Shown in pieces: positions 1 to 10,789 of a DNA stretch of 15,175 bases. A program made the position numbers and the translations under genes. The notes beneath the pieces are model-generated. The model saw only the letters and a list, made by a program, of their open reading frames with translations. It ran no database searches and was not told where the DNA came from. Each line of letters begins with the position of its first letter. Position 1 is the stretch's first letter. The DNA is from JBEEPE01 sp041191265 (GTDB lineage: Bacteria > Verrucomicrobiota > Verrucomicrobiia > Chthoniobacterales > Chthoniobacteraceae), in contig JBEEPE010000210.1 in assembly GCA_041191265.1 (NCBI GenBank), forward strand, positions 1-15,175, written 5' to 3'.

Positions 1-35
1 ACGATCAGCCAATCATTCTACTCGGCCATCGCCAC

Positions 36-109
36 GCGGGTATAGCTTAGTGGTAAAGCTCCAGCCTTCCAAGCTGGCTAGGAGGGTTCGATTCCCTCTA
101 CCCGCTCCA
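36..109 (+). tRNA. tRNA-Gly (anticodon TCC)
   Basis: The sequence folds as a complete cloverleaf. The acceptor arms GCGGGTA and TACCCGC pair, the anticodon stem CCAGC/GCTGG carries the loop CTTCCAA with anticodon TCC at 68-70, and the T-arm has the loop TTCGATT between AGGG and CCCT. The CCA end is encoded at 107-109. It reads Gly codons GGA/GGG. It is the only plus-strand gene seen here and faces the 3' end of the defence operon. tRNA genes are common island integration sites, but no integrase gene or second copy of the tRNA 3' end is visible in the window. Confidence 0.97.
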
Positions 110-118
110 AAACAACGC

Positions 119-143
119 AAACCCCTCCTGCAGAGGGGTTTTT
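119..143 (+). terminator. rho-independent terminator of tRNA-Gly
   Basis: The stem AAACCCCTC / GAGGGGTTT has a CTGCA loop and is followed by TTTTT, ten bases after the tRNA. The stem is strong and the T-run is on the plus strand, so it most likely ends the tRNA transcript. The A-run on its 5' side means it may also work for minus-strand transcription reaching it from hsdR. Confidence 0.85.
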
Positions 144-575
144 GAATTTCAGGGGGTCTCGGTCGGGGCGGAAAAGGGCAAAGTGCAAACAAAAGTGCAA
201 ACACTTCCCCCGAAATCCAGCGTCATCCAACGGCGTTTCTCAGGGTCCAATCGCTTGCCGGGTCGCGCGCGCGGGCACTTGTGGCTTGAGGCCTGGAAAA
301 ATGCATTGTGTGACCACTTTCTTGCGCGGGTTCAGGTCGGTGCCGGGTTGTCTGCCATTCCCTTCCGCTCACGCGGTTCACGCTCGCGCCTTCGTCTCGA
401 AACTGAGGGAGTGCAACCCAATCCTGGCCCCTGTGCAAGACATGCAACTCGCTTTCAATTCGAGTGATTTGAGCACATCCCGCCGATGCCTTCCGCACGA
501 GCAAGAGGTGGGTTGAGCGGTAGCGCCTGCTTTTTATTCAATCAACAGATCTGTCCAGCCCCTGGAGTCTGCTGG
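144..575. other. gene-poor stretch between the tRNA terminator and hsdR
   Basis: I see no convincing gene here. Short open frames exist on both strands but none resembles a known family or has a good ribosome site. The one structured element is an 11-base direct repeat AAAGTGCAAAC at 180-190 and 192-202, close to the tRNA end. It could be an integrase arm site or an att remnant, but no integrase supports this. No clear terminator for the minus-strand operon is visible downstream of the hsdR stop. Confidence 0.5.
180..202. repeat. tandem 11-base direct repeat near tRNA-Gly
   Basis: AAAGTGCAAAC occurs twice with one base between the copies, about 37 bases after the tRNA terminator. Close direct repeats beside a tRNA 3' end can be integrase binding sites. 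That reading is inference only, because no integrase gene is in view. Confidence 0.5.
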
Positions 576-4388
<3,813 letters not shown>

Positions 4389-4393
4389 CGCGA

Positions 4394-4480
4394 TTGGCGG
4401 TTTGCGCCTAAATGGCGGAACTGCTGATTTTCAGGGGTTTGAGCGGTGGTGGCCATCGTTTGGCGATTTGCGGCTAAATG
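4394..4480. repeat. 21-base imperfect direct repeat in the hsdR leader
   Basis: The 96-base gap between the AlbA_2/ATPase gene and hsdR holds two copies of a 21-base sequence (4394-4414 and 4460-4480) that differ at two positions. Both contain TTGGCG and CTAAATG. It is the longest intergenic gap between intact genes in the block apart from the fic leader. It could be recombination debris or a regulator site; nothing in the sequence decides between them. Confidence 0.7.
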
Positions 4481-4484
4481 AGAA

Positions 4485-5893
4485 TTAGGCCCAGAATGGC
4501 ACATAGTTACGATACCTCAGCGAGGTCTGTTCCGGATCAGCCAGCTTGATCTTGTCGGCCTCCACAGCATCCCGAATGGCCCGGGACGCGGATTCCGTCT
4601 TCTTTTCCGAAAGCCGGAAGCGTTCCCTGAGGCTTTGGTTCGTCATCTTCTCATTCATCACATAGCGCAGGCAGCAATGCTGGTAGGTGGCCCGAATGCG
4701 GTCGTTCCGATCCATGTGTTCGAAATCCCTGTGCCCGAATAGCACCACCGAGGTGCGCTTCTCTCCCACGCGGAAGTCGGGTGCGGGCAATTGGAAGGAC
4801 TCTGCCGCCTGGATAACCTTGTCCACGCCGCTGCCCTTTTCTTCGCAGATGCCGAGACGCCGCATCAGGTCCGCCAGCTGCTCATTCCGGGACTGGTATT
4901 CATCAATGAACCGGTCCGGTGAAATGAATGGCTTCCCCGGATTCGAGATTTCCATCCGGTCATTGTAAATCTCCACCATCACCGACATACCCATCTCCGT
5001 GAAGTCCTGATGGATCAGCGCATTTGCTACCAGCTCGCGCACCGCAATCTCGGGAAACATCTTCACCTCCCGCCGCAGCGCCTGCTCAATCACCTCATTG
5101 GACGGCACCAGCCCGTTAATAAACTCCACCAGTCCCTGAAAGCCGACCGCGTAACCTTTGGTGCCCGGCTTATCCAGCTTCGTCTTCAGCTTGTTCGTGC
5201 CTTCATAGACGATCACTCGCGGAGCCTTGCGCGCCAGCCGGTCGAAGCTCTCCAGCTTTTTCGCAAAGAGGATTGCGCCCAGATTTGTGATCGTCCATGC
5301 ACCGCCAGTGCGCTCGATCAGCCGCTCGCTGGCGAAACGTTCCAGCACCGCCTCCCGCGTGGCGGGGTAAGGCAGAAGCAGTAGGTCAAAGTAGCTCTGC
5401 GTGTCGAGTACCTGCACCACCTTCTCGCCATCGCATTCCATCATCGCTGGTTTCAAGGCCCAATCTGGCTCACCCTCAGCCATGATCTTCTTGAGCTGGT
5501 CCGGCGTCATCGGCACCAGTTCCTCGCCCGCCCGCATCAGATAGCGGCCCTTGTAATGCACCGGCTGGCCTACGGGACGCGACGGCACATGAAACACCAG
5601 CACCCGGCCCGCCGGATGCGCCACCTCGTCAAAGGTCACCTTCAGATGCAGCCGCTCGTAGATGCCTGCGACGGTGCGCTCCGGCTCGTCGAACGCCTTC
5701 GTGCCCACCACCCGGCGTGGACCTTGTCCGTTATGCCAAGCAGCATCCGCCCGCCGCCCTCGTTCGCCAGCGCTACGCAGTAATCCACCAGCTCTTCAAA
5801 GTGAAAGTTGTTGGCCGCCTCCTTGAACTCCAGGTGTTCATCCTCGGAGCGGACGGTTAGCAGGGCGTCAATCTGTGGAATCGTTGTCGCCAT
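4485..5893 (-). pseudogene. AlbA_2 (Schlafen-type) domain / HATPase protein, frameshifted
   Basis: Two overlapping open frames together encode one protein of about 469 residues. The first frame (5893 leftwards) gives the AlbA_2 signature HLEFKEAAN then VALANEGGGRMLLGITDK. At about 5721-5722 the homologous reading moves to another frame and continues PRRVVGTKAF to the stop at 4485, consistent with loss of one base. The second part carries a GHKL/HATPase_c_4-like segment (VANALIHQD, then ISNPGKPF) and a C-terminal winged-helix-like region. Such proteins are usually called ATP-binding or RecG-like regulators and are frequent near type I restriction loci; their molecular role is unclear. The start is 2 bases past the stop of the preceding hsdR fragment. 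A sequencing or assembly error is as likely as a real mutation, and the second frame could be translated alone from GTG at 5711. Confidence 0.8.
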
Positions 5894-5895
5894 GG

Positions 5896-6108
5896 TCAGG
5901 TGATCATATCAGGTTGAAACGAGAGAATGTCACCATGCAACGCCTCCTCGCACGCCTCCTCGGGAATGGCCGGGTTCAGCCGCCGGATGGCCTCGCGCCT
6001 CTCCCTCTCCCCCTGGGAGAGGGCCGGGGTGAGGGTCGGAGCGAAGCGAGATAGATCCCCGCACCACGTCAGCGCCGCGTCTTCGACGAGGGAGTCGTTG
6101 AGGCTCAC
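5896..6108 (-). pseudogene. hsdR 5' fragment 3 (leader ORF after fic)
   Basis: A 70-residue open frame starting GTG begins with SLNDSLVEDAAL, close to the HsdR start. It then crosses a REP and resumes as REAIRRLNPAIPEEA, which is HsdR residues 51-65, before ending in unrelated residues. The HsdR segment of about residues 20-50 is missing and the REP occupies its place. The GTG overlaps the fic stop (GTGA at 6105-6108), and the fragment ends 2 bases before the AlbA_2 gene. It is too short to be an R subunit. It may survive as a coupling leader or simply as a recombination scar. Confidence 0.85.
5999..6035. repeat. REP-like palindrome in hsdR fragment 3
   Basis: A CTCTCCCTCTCCC..GGGAGAGGG core and a right-hand GGGTGAGGG head, inserted directly after the same hsdR codons as the REP at 7638. 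Confidence 0.9.
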
Positions 6109-7451
6109 GCACCCGCCTCCTTCTCCAGTTTCAGCAATCGTGCCGACAAATCCGCAGGCGCAACAAAGACCATCTGCTTGCCCTTCTTGCGCCTCTCAAG
6201 AACGCCGCGCTCGCCGAGATCGAGCAGGTCGGTCCGCGCGGTTTGATACACCACATTGTGGCTCTTTTGATGGCTGGTGAAGGTGTAGCGTTGGCCCGGA
6301 TGCTTGAGGGCGTTGCGGATGATTTCCACCTGCCGGTGATTGAACAAATCCAGCGCCCGCATGTGCGATTCGACGTCCTTCAAATCAGCCGTTTTACGCT
6401 CGATGTAAGCATGCAGTTCGCGGACTGCCAGGCGGATCACCTGTGTCTGCGCGATGATGAAATACGTTAGATCGTTGTCGTCCGTCTCCGTGTAGAGGAA
6501 GGAGCGGCCATACTTCACCGGTGCTTTGCGCAGGATGTTGGAAATCGAGATAAACTCAAAAAGCCAGTAGCCGCTGTGCAGCATGGCCCAGTAGAACAAT
6601 GCCCGCGCCGTGCGCCCGTTGCCGTCCACGAAAGGATGATCGTAGGCCAGCCAGAAGTGCAGGATGATCGCCCGCACCGCGGGATGCACAAAATGCCCCG
6701 GCGTCTCGCCATTTGCGAAAGCGCACATCGCCGCCATCCGTTCCGTGAGTTCCTCCGCGGGCGGCGGGGTGTGATAGACTTCGCCGAAGTCATCGCCCAC
6801 GACCCGCTTCTCGTCGGCACGGCGAAAGCGACCTGCTGCTGTCGGATCCTCCAGCGTTTTCTCCGTCACCAGTCGGTGAATCTCGAACACCATTTCCGGC
6901 GAGAGCGCCGACGCTTTAAGCGCCCGGATGCGCTGCATCGTCGCGTAGTTGTTCAGGATCATTTGCTCGCTGTTGTCGCGCGGCTTTCGGCCCGAGCGGA
7001 TCATCTCCTTCGCCACCTCGCGCGTCGTCACCGCGCCTTCGAGCTGGCTGGACGTGATCGCTTCCTCGATGAGCGACCTCACCAGATACCTGTCGCGCGT
7101 CTGCGGATTGGTAATTGGCTCCGGGATTCCCACGAGCCCGCCCGCCCCGAGATCGATCTGGTGGAGTTCCTCCAATACCGTCTCCGTCACGGCAAACTCA
7201 AAGGGCCTCTGTGCCGTGTCCTTGAGCGGGATGGGTTTCAGCGCATCCATCCGGGAAAGCTTTTGCACCATCCACCATTCTCTGTGGTTCACGCCCGGCG
7301 GCGGTGAAAGGCGCCGGAGTTTGTCCCAATGCAGGTAGTGCCCTTGCGTCTTTGCCTCCCGTACCAGGGAAAAGAGCTGCATCATCCGTTCGGGCTGCGT
7401 CACTTCAGCCATCAGAACGTTCAGTTTCGGCGGTGTTTGCGGGAAACGCAT
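6105..7451 (-). CDS. Fic family protein (AMPylator-type, class II inhibitory motif)
   Basis: Fic proteins transfer AMP or related groups from nucleotides to hydroxyls of target proteins. This 448-residue protein has the full active-site motif HPFVDGNGRTAR at about 272-283, with catalytic His272. Upstream, SSQLEG at 134-139 matches the (S/T)xxxE(G/N) inhibitory helix, so the enzyme is probably held inactive by its own N-terminal part (class II). The C-terminal 80 residues look like a winged helix, common in stand-alone Fic proteins. The stop overlaps the following hsdR fragment by GTGA. The start at 7451 has a poor ribosome site; a nearby palindrome (7470-7494) suggests its own promoter or operator. 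Targets are unknown. Association with type I restriction loci is common, but the link to DNA restriction is not explained by the sequence. Confidence 0.95.
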   Translation of the reverse strand: MRFPQTPPKLNVLMAEVTQPERMMQLFSLVREAKTQGHYLHWDKLRRLSPPPGVNHREWWMVQKLSRMDALKPIPLKDTAQRPFEFAVTETVLEELHQIDLGAGGLVGIPEPITNPQTRDRYLVRSLIEEAITSSQLEGAVTTREVAKEMIRSGRKPRDNSEQMILNNYATMQRIRALKASALSPEMVFEIHRLVTEKTLEDPTAAGRFRRADEKRVVGDDFGEVYHTPPPAEELTERMAAMCAFANGETPGHFVHPAVRAIILHFWLAYDHPFVDGNGRTARALFYWAMLHSGYWLFEFISISNILRKAPVKYGRSFLYTETDDNDLTYFIIAQTQVIRLAVRELHAYIERKTADLKDVESHMRALDLFNHRQVEIIRNALKHPGQRYTFTSHQKSHNVVYQTARTDLLDLGERGVLERRKKGKQMVFVAPADLSARLLKLEKEAGA

Positions 7452-7469
7452 CGGGTTCGTTTCAAGGAT

Positions 7470-7494
7470 CTACTAATTCATTTCAGATTAGTAG
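7470..7494. promoter_or_regulatory. candidate operator palindrome upstream of fic
   Basis: Perfect 8-base arms CTACTAAT / ATTAGTAG lie 19 bases upstream of the fic start, in an AT-rich patch. A third half-site, TTTAGTAG, occurs at 7534-7541. Repeated CTACTAA half-sites next to a gene encoding a winged-helix Fic protein fit autoregulation, but no binding protein is shown. Confidence 0.5.
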
Positions 7495-7553
7495 AACAGT
7501 CTGAATACGCAGCTACCTGCTAAAACGTTTCATTTTAGTAGTTCCTTGGCCGT

Positions 7554-7574
7554 CCCGCTCAGCAGCTTCGGCAG
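7554..7574 (-). repeat. short copy of the hsdS 3' end
   Basis: 21 bases are identical to the hsdS stretch encoding LPKLLSG near its C-terminus (13075-13095). The copy sits after hsdR fragment 2 and ahead of fic. Identity is lost on both sides. Together with the longer copy at 12112-12157 this makes chance unlikely. Confidence 0.7.
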
Positions 7575-7637
7575 CGGCGCAGGGGGGGCGAAGACGCAGG
7601 AGAGATTGGCCGAGTTCAGCCGCCGGATGGCCTCGTG

Positions 7638-7675
7638 CCTCTCCCTCTCCCCGAGGGAGAGGGCCGGGGTGAGGG
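7638..7675. repeat. REP-like palindrome in hsdR fragment 2
   Basis: A CTCTCCCTCTCCCCGAGGGAGAG core with a right-hand GGGTGAGGG head. It joins the hsdR remnant at the same position as the REP at 5999, after GGCCTCGTGC. Confidence 0.9.
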
Positions 7676-7692
7676 GTTTCGCGAAGCGAAAC
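7676..7692. repeat. 7-bp hairpin abutting a REP head
   Basis: GTTTCGC / GCGAAAC arms around GAA, starting at the last base of the REP head. The core GCGAAGC also occurs beside the REPs at 6041 and 13743. Confidence 0.75.
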
Positions 7693-7734
7693 TGCATTCG
7701 AGGGCGGCGTCTTCGACCATGGATTCGTTGAGGT

Positions 7735-8784
7735 TCATATCTTCCGTGGCTTGGGTTTTTTCGGCTTTGGCCACTTCTTCAACTCCGACGCCGCCTTCTC
7801 AAAATCCAAATCCACCGCACGCGGCTGCGAATCAAGCAACGCACGATAGCGCTCGTATTCCAGCTCGGCCTTCATCTTCGCCTGCTCGGCGGAAATCCTC
7901 CCCGCGTGATCCAGCAGCTCGTGCTCGGAGAGTTTCAGGAACTCATCCAGCTTCGCGATCCAGTCGCGCATGGTCATGACCTTTCGCTGCAAGGCCCGCA
8001 ACTCGGCGAATTCGATGTAGGCGGTCACGATCCGGTTCAGCGTTTCGAGTTCCTGACCGTCGAGGTAGTTCTTGGCGATGAACACGTCATCCTTGCGGAT
8101 GATGCCGCCGGGCCGCGTGGTTTGCAGACCCATGAACGGCTTTCCGGCATCCACCCGCGCATGGATGACCTCCGCCGCCGTCTGCCCGTGCGCCGCCCAG
8201 TGCATCTTGTTTTGCACCGTGGCGAAGAACTGCTGCGACATCTCCGTGTTCGGCGTGTAGTCCACACTCGTCGCGTAGATATCCAGAACCTTCTGGTAGA
8301 AGCGCCTCTCGGACGAGCGAATGTCACGGATGCGCTCCAGTTGCTCGTCGAAATAATCCTTCTGCCCCTGGCCCGGCGGACTTTTCAGGCGCTCGTCGTC
8401 CATGGTGAACCCCTTCACCAGATACTCGTTCAAGCGCCCGATGGCCCACTGGCGGAACTGCGTGCCCCGATGGCTCCGCACGCGGAAACCGACCGCGAGA
8501 ATGGCGTCGAGGTTGTAGTGCTCGATCTGCCGGGTGATCTGCCGCGCGCCCTCGGTTCGAACTATTCGATAATATCGAATAGTTGCCTCCGGGCGCAGTT
8601 CCCCCTCCGCAAAGATGGCCTTCAGGTGGTAATTCACCGTGTTAACGCCGATCTCGAACAGCTCGGCCAGAAGAGCCTGCGTCAACCAAACCGTCTCGTT
8701 CTCAAACCGACACTGGATGCGCGTGCGGCCATCCTCCGTCTGGTAGAGGATGATTTCGGAGTTGGGCAACGGTTCGTCGCTCAT
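7735..8784 (-). CDS. RhuM family (virulence RhuM-like) protein
   Basis: The 349-residue protein shows the RhuM family pattern: an N-terminal segment with WLTQALLAELFEIGVNTVNYHLKAIF (a helix-turn-helix-like region near 33-58), then TEGARQITRQIEHYNLDAILAVGFRV, RGTQFRQWA, and a C-terminal half rich in charged helices that ends in a Lys/Pro-rich tail. The family is named after a Salmonella pathogenicity-island gene and is common in defence and genomic islands, but no biochemical activity is firmly established. DNA binding is plausible from the N-terminal part. The start is supported by a strong ribosome site (8793-8800, 8-base spacing) and by an ATGA overlap with the preceding hsdR fragment. Its stop overlaps the next hsdR fragment. 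A 25-base palindrome lies inside the gene. Confidence 0.9.
   Translation of the reverse strand: MSDEPLPNSEIILYQTEDGRTRIQCRFENETVWLTQALLAELFEIGVNTVNYHLKAIFAEGELRPEATIRYYRIVRTEGARQITRQIEHYNLDAILAVGFRVRSHRGTQFRQWAIGRLNEYLVKGFTMDDERLKSPPGQGQKDYFDEQLERIRDIRSSERRFYQKVLDIYATSVDYTPNTEMSQQFFATVQNKMHWAAHGQTAAEVIHARVDAGKPFMGLQTTRPGGIIRKDDVFIAKNYLDGQELETLNRIVTAYIEFAELRALQRKVMTMRDWIAKLDEFLKLSEHELLDHAGRISAEQAKMKAELEYERYRALLDSQPRAVDLDFEKAASELKKWPKPKKPKPRKI
8560..8584. repeat. perfect 25-base palindrome inside the RhuM gene
   Basis: Arms AACTATTCGATA / TATCGAATAGTT pair perfectly around a single base. It is AT-rich within GC-rich coding DNA and encodes TIRYYRIV in RhuM. It could be an internal operator, a recombination site, or a codon-level coincidence. 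Confidence 0.85.
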
Positions 8785-9032
8785 GGGCTTGGCCTCCTTT
8801 CGATTTGAACTGTTGCAGATTTTGCAACGGTTGCCCGCGCCTCCTCGGGAATGGCCGGGTTCACCCGCCGGAGGGCCTCGCGCAAGCGACCCACCTGCAC
8901 CACTTCGCCAAACGAATCCCGCTCCGCCGCCGGTTCACCGGGTGCGAGATGCGGCCCGTGCCCGACCGCATAACCCAGCTCCCCGAACCATTCGAGGGCG
9001 GCGTCTTCGACGATGGATTCGTTGAGGCTCAT
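8781..9032 (-). pseudogene. hsdR 5' fragment 1 (leader ORF after herA)
   Basis: An 83-residue frame whose first 66 or so residues copy HsdR: MSLNESIVEDAALEWFGELG, then APGEPAAERDSFG and NPAIPEEAR. Over 193 bases it has no indel against 4196-4388 and about 13 mismatches by hand count (roughly 93% identity). After IPEEAR the match stops and 17 unrelated residues follow. It overlaps the herA stop (ATGA 9029-9032) and the rhuM start (ATGA 8781-8784). It is the only fragment without a REP. Its tail carries the RhuM ribosome site. Confidence 0.9.
8793..8800 (-). promoter_or_regulatory. strong ribosome binding site for the RhuM gene
   Basis: AAAGGAGG lies 8 bases before the ATG at 8784, inside the 3' tail of hsdR fragment 1. 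It fixes the RhuM start and shows that the non-hsdR tail of the fragment came with, or serves, the next gene. Confidence 0.8.
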
Positions 9033-10789
9033 GGCGCAGGAGGATCAAGTTGCCAGCATTTTTGATAGTTTGGCCCGTCTGACTTCGGCTGCGCCTCGGG
9101 AGGGAAAATTTGAATCGTTAGAGGTATCGGAAAATCTGCCCCAATGATCGCCGCTTCGCCGGGCTTCAGGTTTGGGAGGAAGGATGATGCTGAGCGGTCG
9201 ATTTCTCCGCATGCTCGTTCGACGACTTCACGGTCACGGTCGTTTGTCAGGCGGTGAACGACGAGGGTTCCCATCTGACTCAAGACTCCTTCGGTGATGT
9301 CGCGCGGTCGCTGTGTGGTCAGGCAAATGTTCAAGCCAAACTTCCGGCCTTCTTTGGCAATCAGCTCAAACGCATCTAGCCGAGCCACCGCGTCCTCTAC
9401 GCCAATTTGTCTCCCAATGAAATTGTGAGCCTCATCGACGACAACAACGACTGGCGACGCTGCGAATGCGTCTGCCCGCGCCATGTTCAGAAGGTGCCTC
9501 CCGATGACGTTTGCAACGATCTCTCGGGCCTTGAACTCGTAAGCGACGCCGCTCAGACAGATTCGCAGCAGCCTCTTATCGTTGGCAACGAAATCGCCGA
9601 TTGCCGGCGTAAGTGCGGGGTCAGGAGAATTGAAGACACAGGCAAACGAAGGGGACGTCAGAACCGCACTGATCCGGGACATGAGCGACAGACAGTATGA
9701 AACTTCGCCGGAATCACCGCCCCATTTGGTTGTGTCCTTGGAGCCACGAGCGGCTCCAAATCCGTCTGGGTAAACGCACTCTTGCTCGATTTGGGCGATG
9801 AGCTTGCTCACGTCGAACTCCTGACGCGGATCATCAAGTTTTGCCGCGACGCCAGCTCGCTGTTCCGCGGCAATCACCGGGGCTTTCGACTGATCAACTT
9901 TTTTGATGACTCCGTTAGTTGCGACTTCGGGCGCCAGCTTGGCTAAACGCAGGCTGCGCATGGCAGCGCGCATTTTTGGCCCTTGAACTTTCCCTGCGGG
10001 CTCGAAGAGAGCGATGAAGTCAGACTCAACGAAGGAAGTCGGGGAAAGTGAATTAGCCAGAGACCCAGTTGCCGTGTTCACTGGACTGCCGAGGTGGCAG
10101 TGAGTCACAAATGGCCCAGAGAAGCCTCGATACTCGCCGGTCGCGTCCAGGAGGATGATCTTGGTTTTGTGTTTCAGACATTCCTCGATGATGCGCGCAG
10201 TCGTCCAACTCTTGCCGCCTCCGGTCGTCCCAAGGATCGCGCAGTGCCTTCCGAACAATTTCTCGGGTCGAATCGAAACTGCACTTTCAAGAGCAACATC
10301 GACGGAGCCTAGCCTCAGCAAGATTTTGCTCTCGGGACTTCCTTCAGGTTCCATTAGGCTCGGAAGGTCTGCGACGAAGTTGTGCGGCGCCGCGTAAACC
10401 CGGTCACCTAGGCGAGGGTAAGATTCAACGCCAGCAGTGACGCGCAGTGAATCCATCGCGACCGACCCGAGAAGTTGGATTGTGCCCACAGCGTCGAGGT
10501 CCATCACCTTTGAATGGGATGCATCGACAGAGCGCCGTTCCGATTCGGGAAGATGGATTTCAACCACTCGTCCGAGCAACAGATTGATCTGTCCTTCAAT
10601 CAGCACGAACTCGCCGACCTCGCCCTTCCCGTAACGTCCTCCGAGGAAATGCGCGCCGCTGGGAGACCCTGCGTCATTCAGATTGAAGCGAACCGCCTGG
10701 GCGGACACGGATGACAAAACCCCGATGAACAATTCGGGGCGGAGCAATCCTCTTGGAAACTCTTCCTCGATGTGGGATGGGCTGCTCAT
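9029..10789 (-). CDS. herA: HerA-family ATPase of a SIR2-HerA defence pair
   Basis: HerA is a hexameric FtsK/HerA-type DNA translocase. In SIR2-HerA systems it assembles with the SIR2 protein into a large anti-phage complex. The 586-residue protein has a beta-rich N-terminal region (about 10-150) like the HAS-barrel, Walker A GTTGGGKS at 187-194, DATGEY at 215-220, Walker B VVVVVDEAH at 447-455, TTQRP at 491-495 and a likely arginine finger in VVHRLTNDRD near 511-520. Length and motif order are those of the family. It starts in ATGA overlap with the SIR2 stop (10786-10789) and its stop overlaps hsdR fragment 1, so the pair is probably translated in fixed ratio. An independent DNA-repair HerA is unlikely because NurA is absent and a SIR2 gene is the direct partner. 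Confidence 0.93.
   Translation of the reverse strand: MSSPSHIEEEFPRGLLRPELFIGVLSSVSAQAVRFNLNDAGSPSGAHFLGGRYGKGEVGEFVLIEGQINLLLGRVVEIHLPESERRSVDASHSKVMDLDAVGTIQLLGSVAMDSLRVTAGVESYPRLGDRVYAAPHNFVADLPSLMEPEGSPESKILLRLGSVDVALESAVSIRPEKLFGRHCAILGTTGGGKSWTTARIIEECLKHKTKIILLDATGEYRGFSGPFVTHCHLGSPVNTATGSLANSLSPTSFVESDFIALFEPAGKVQGPKMRAAMRSLRLAKLAPEVATNGVIKKVDQSKAPVIAAEQRAGVAAKLDDPRQEFDVSKLIAQIEQECVYPDGFGAARGSKDTTKWGGDSGEVSYCLSLMSRISAVLTSPSFACVFNSPDPALTPAIGDFVANDKRLLRICLSGVAYEFKAREIVANVIGRHLLNMARADAFAASPVVVVVDEAHNFIGRQIGVEDAVARLDAFELIAKEGRKFGLNICLTTQRPRDITEGVLSQMGTLVVHRLTNDRDREVVERACGEIDRSASSFLPNLKPGEAAIIGADFPIPLTIQIFPPEAQPKSDGPNYQKCWQLDPPAP

Larger units (their letters stand above)
7616..7738 (-). 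pseudogene. hsdR 5' fragment 2 (leader ORF after rhuM)
   Basis: Starts MNLNESMVEDAALE, matching the HsdR N-terminus, and overlaps the stop of the RhuM gene (ATGA at 7735-7738). After 15 residues it meets a short hairpin and a REP. The hsdR sequence that resumes beyond the REP (coding for REAIRRLN in fragment 3) is out of frame here, so the ORF ends after 40 residues at 7616. The match to hsdR continues in the DNA to about 7611. It has the same layout as fragment 3, so the two probably share an ancestor. Confidence 0.85.

Noticed and set aside
13..204. Minus-strand ORF covering the tRNA
   Set aside because: It is a chance translation of the antisense of tRNA-Gly and its terminator; the RNA gene explains the sequence.
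142..516. Plus-strand ORF after the tRNA terminator as a possible integrase remnant
   Set aside because: No recombinase motif or family resemblance, no ribosome site, and other frames overlap it equally well.
500..575. A terminator for the minus-strand operon after hsdR
   Set aside because: Only a weak five-pair stem without a proper T-run on the minus strand could be found.
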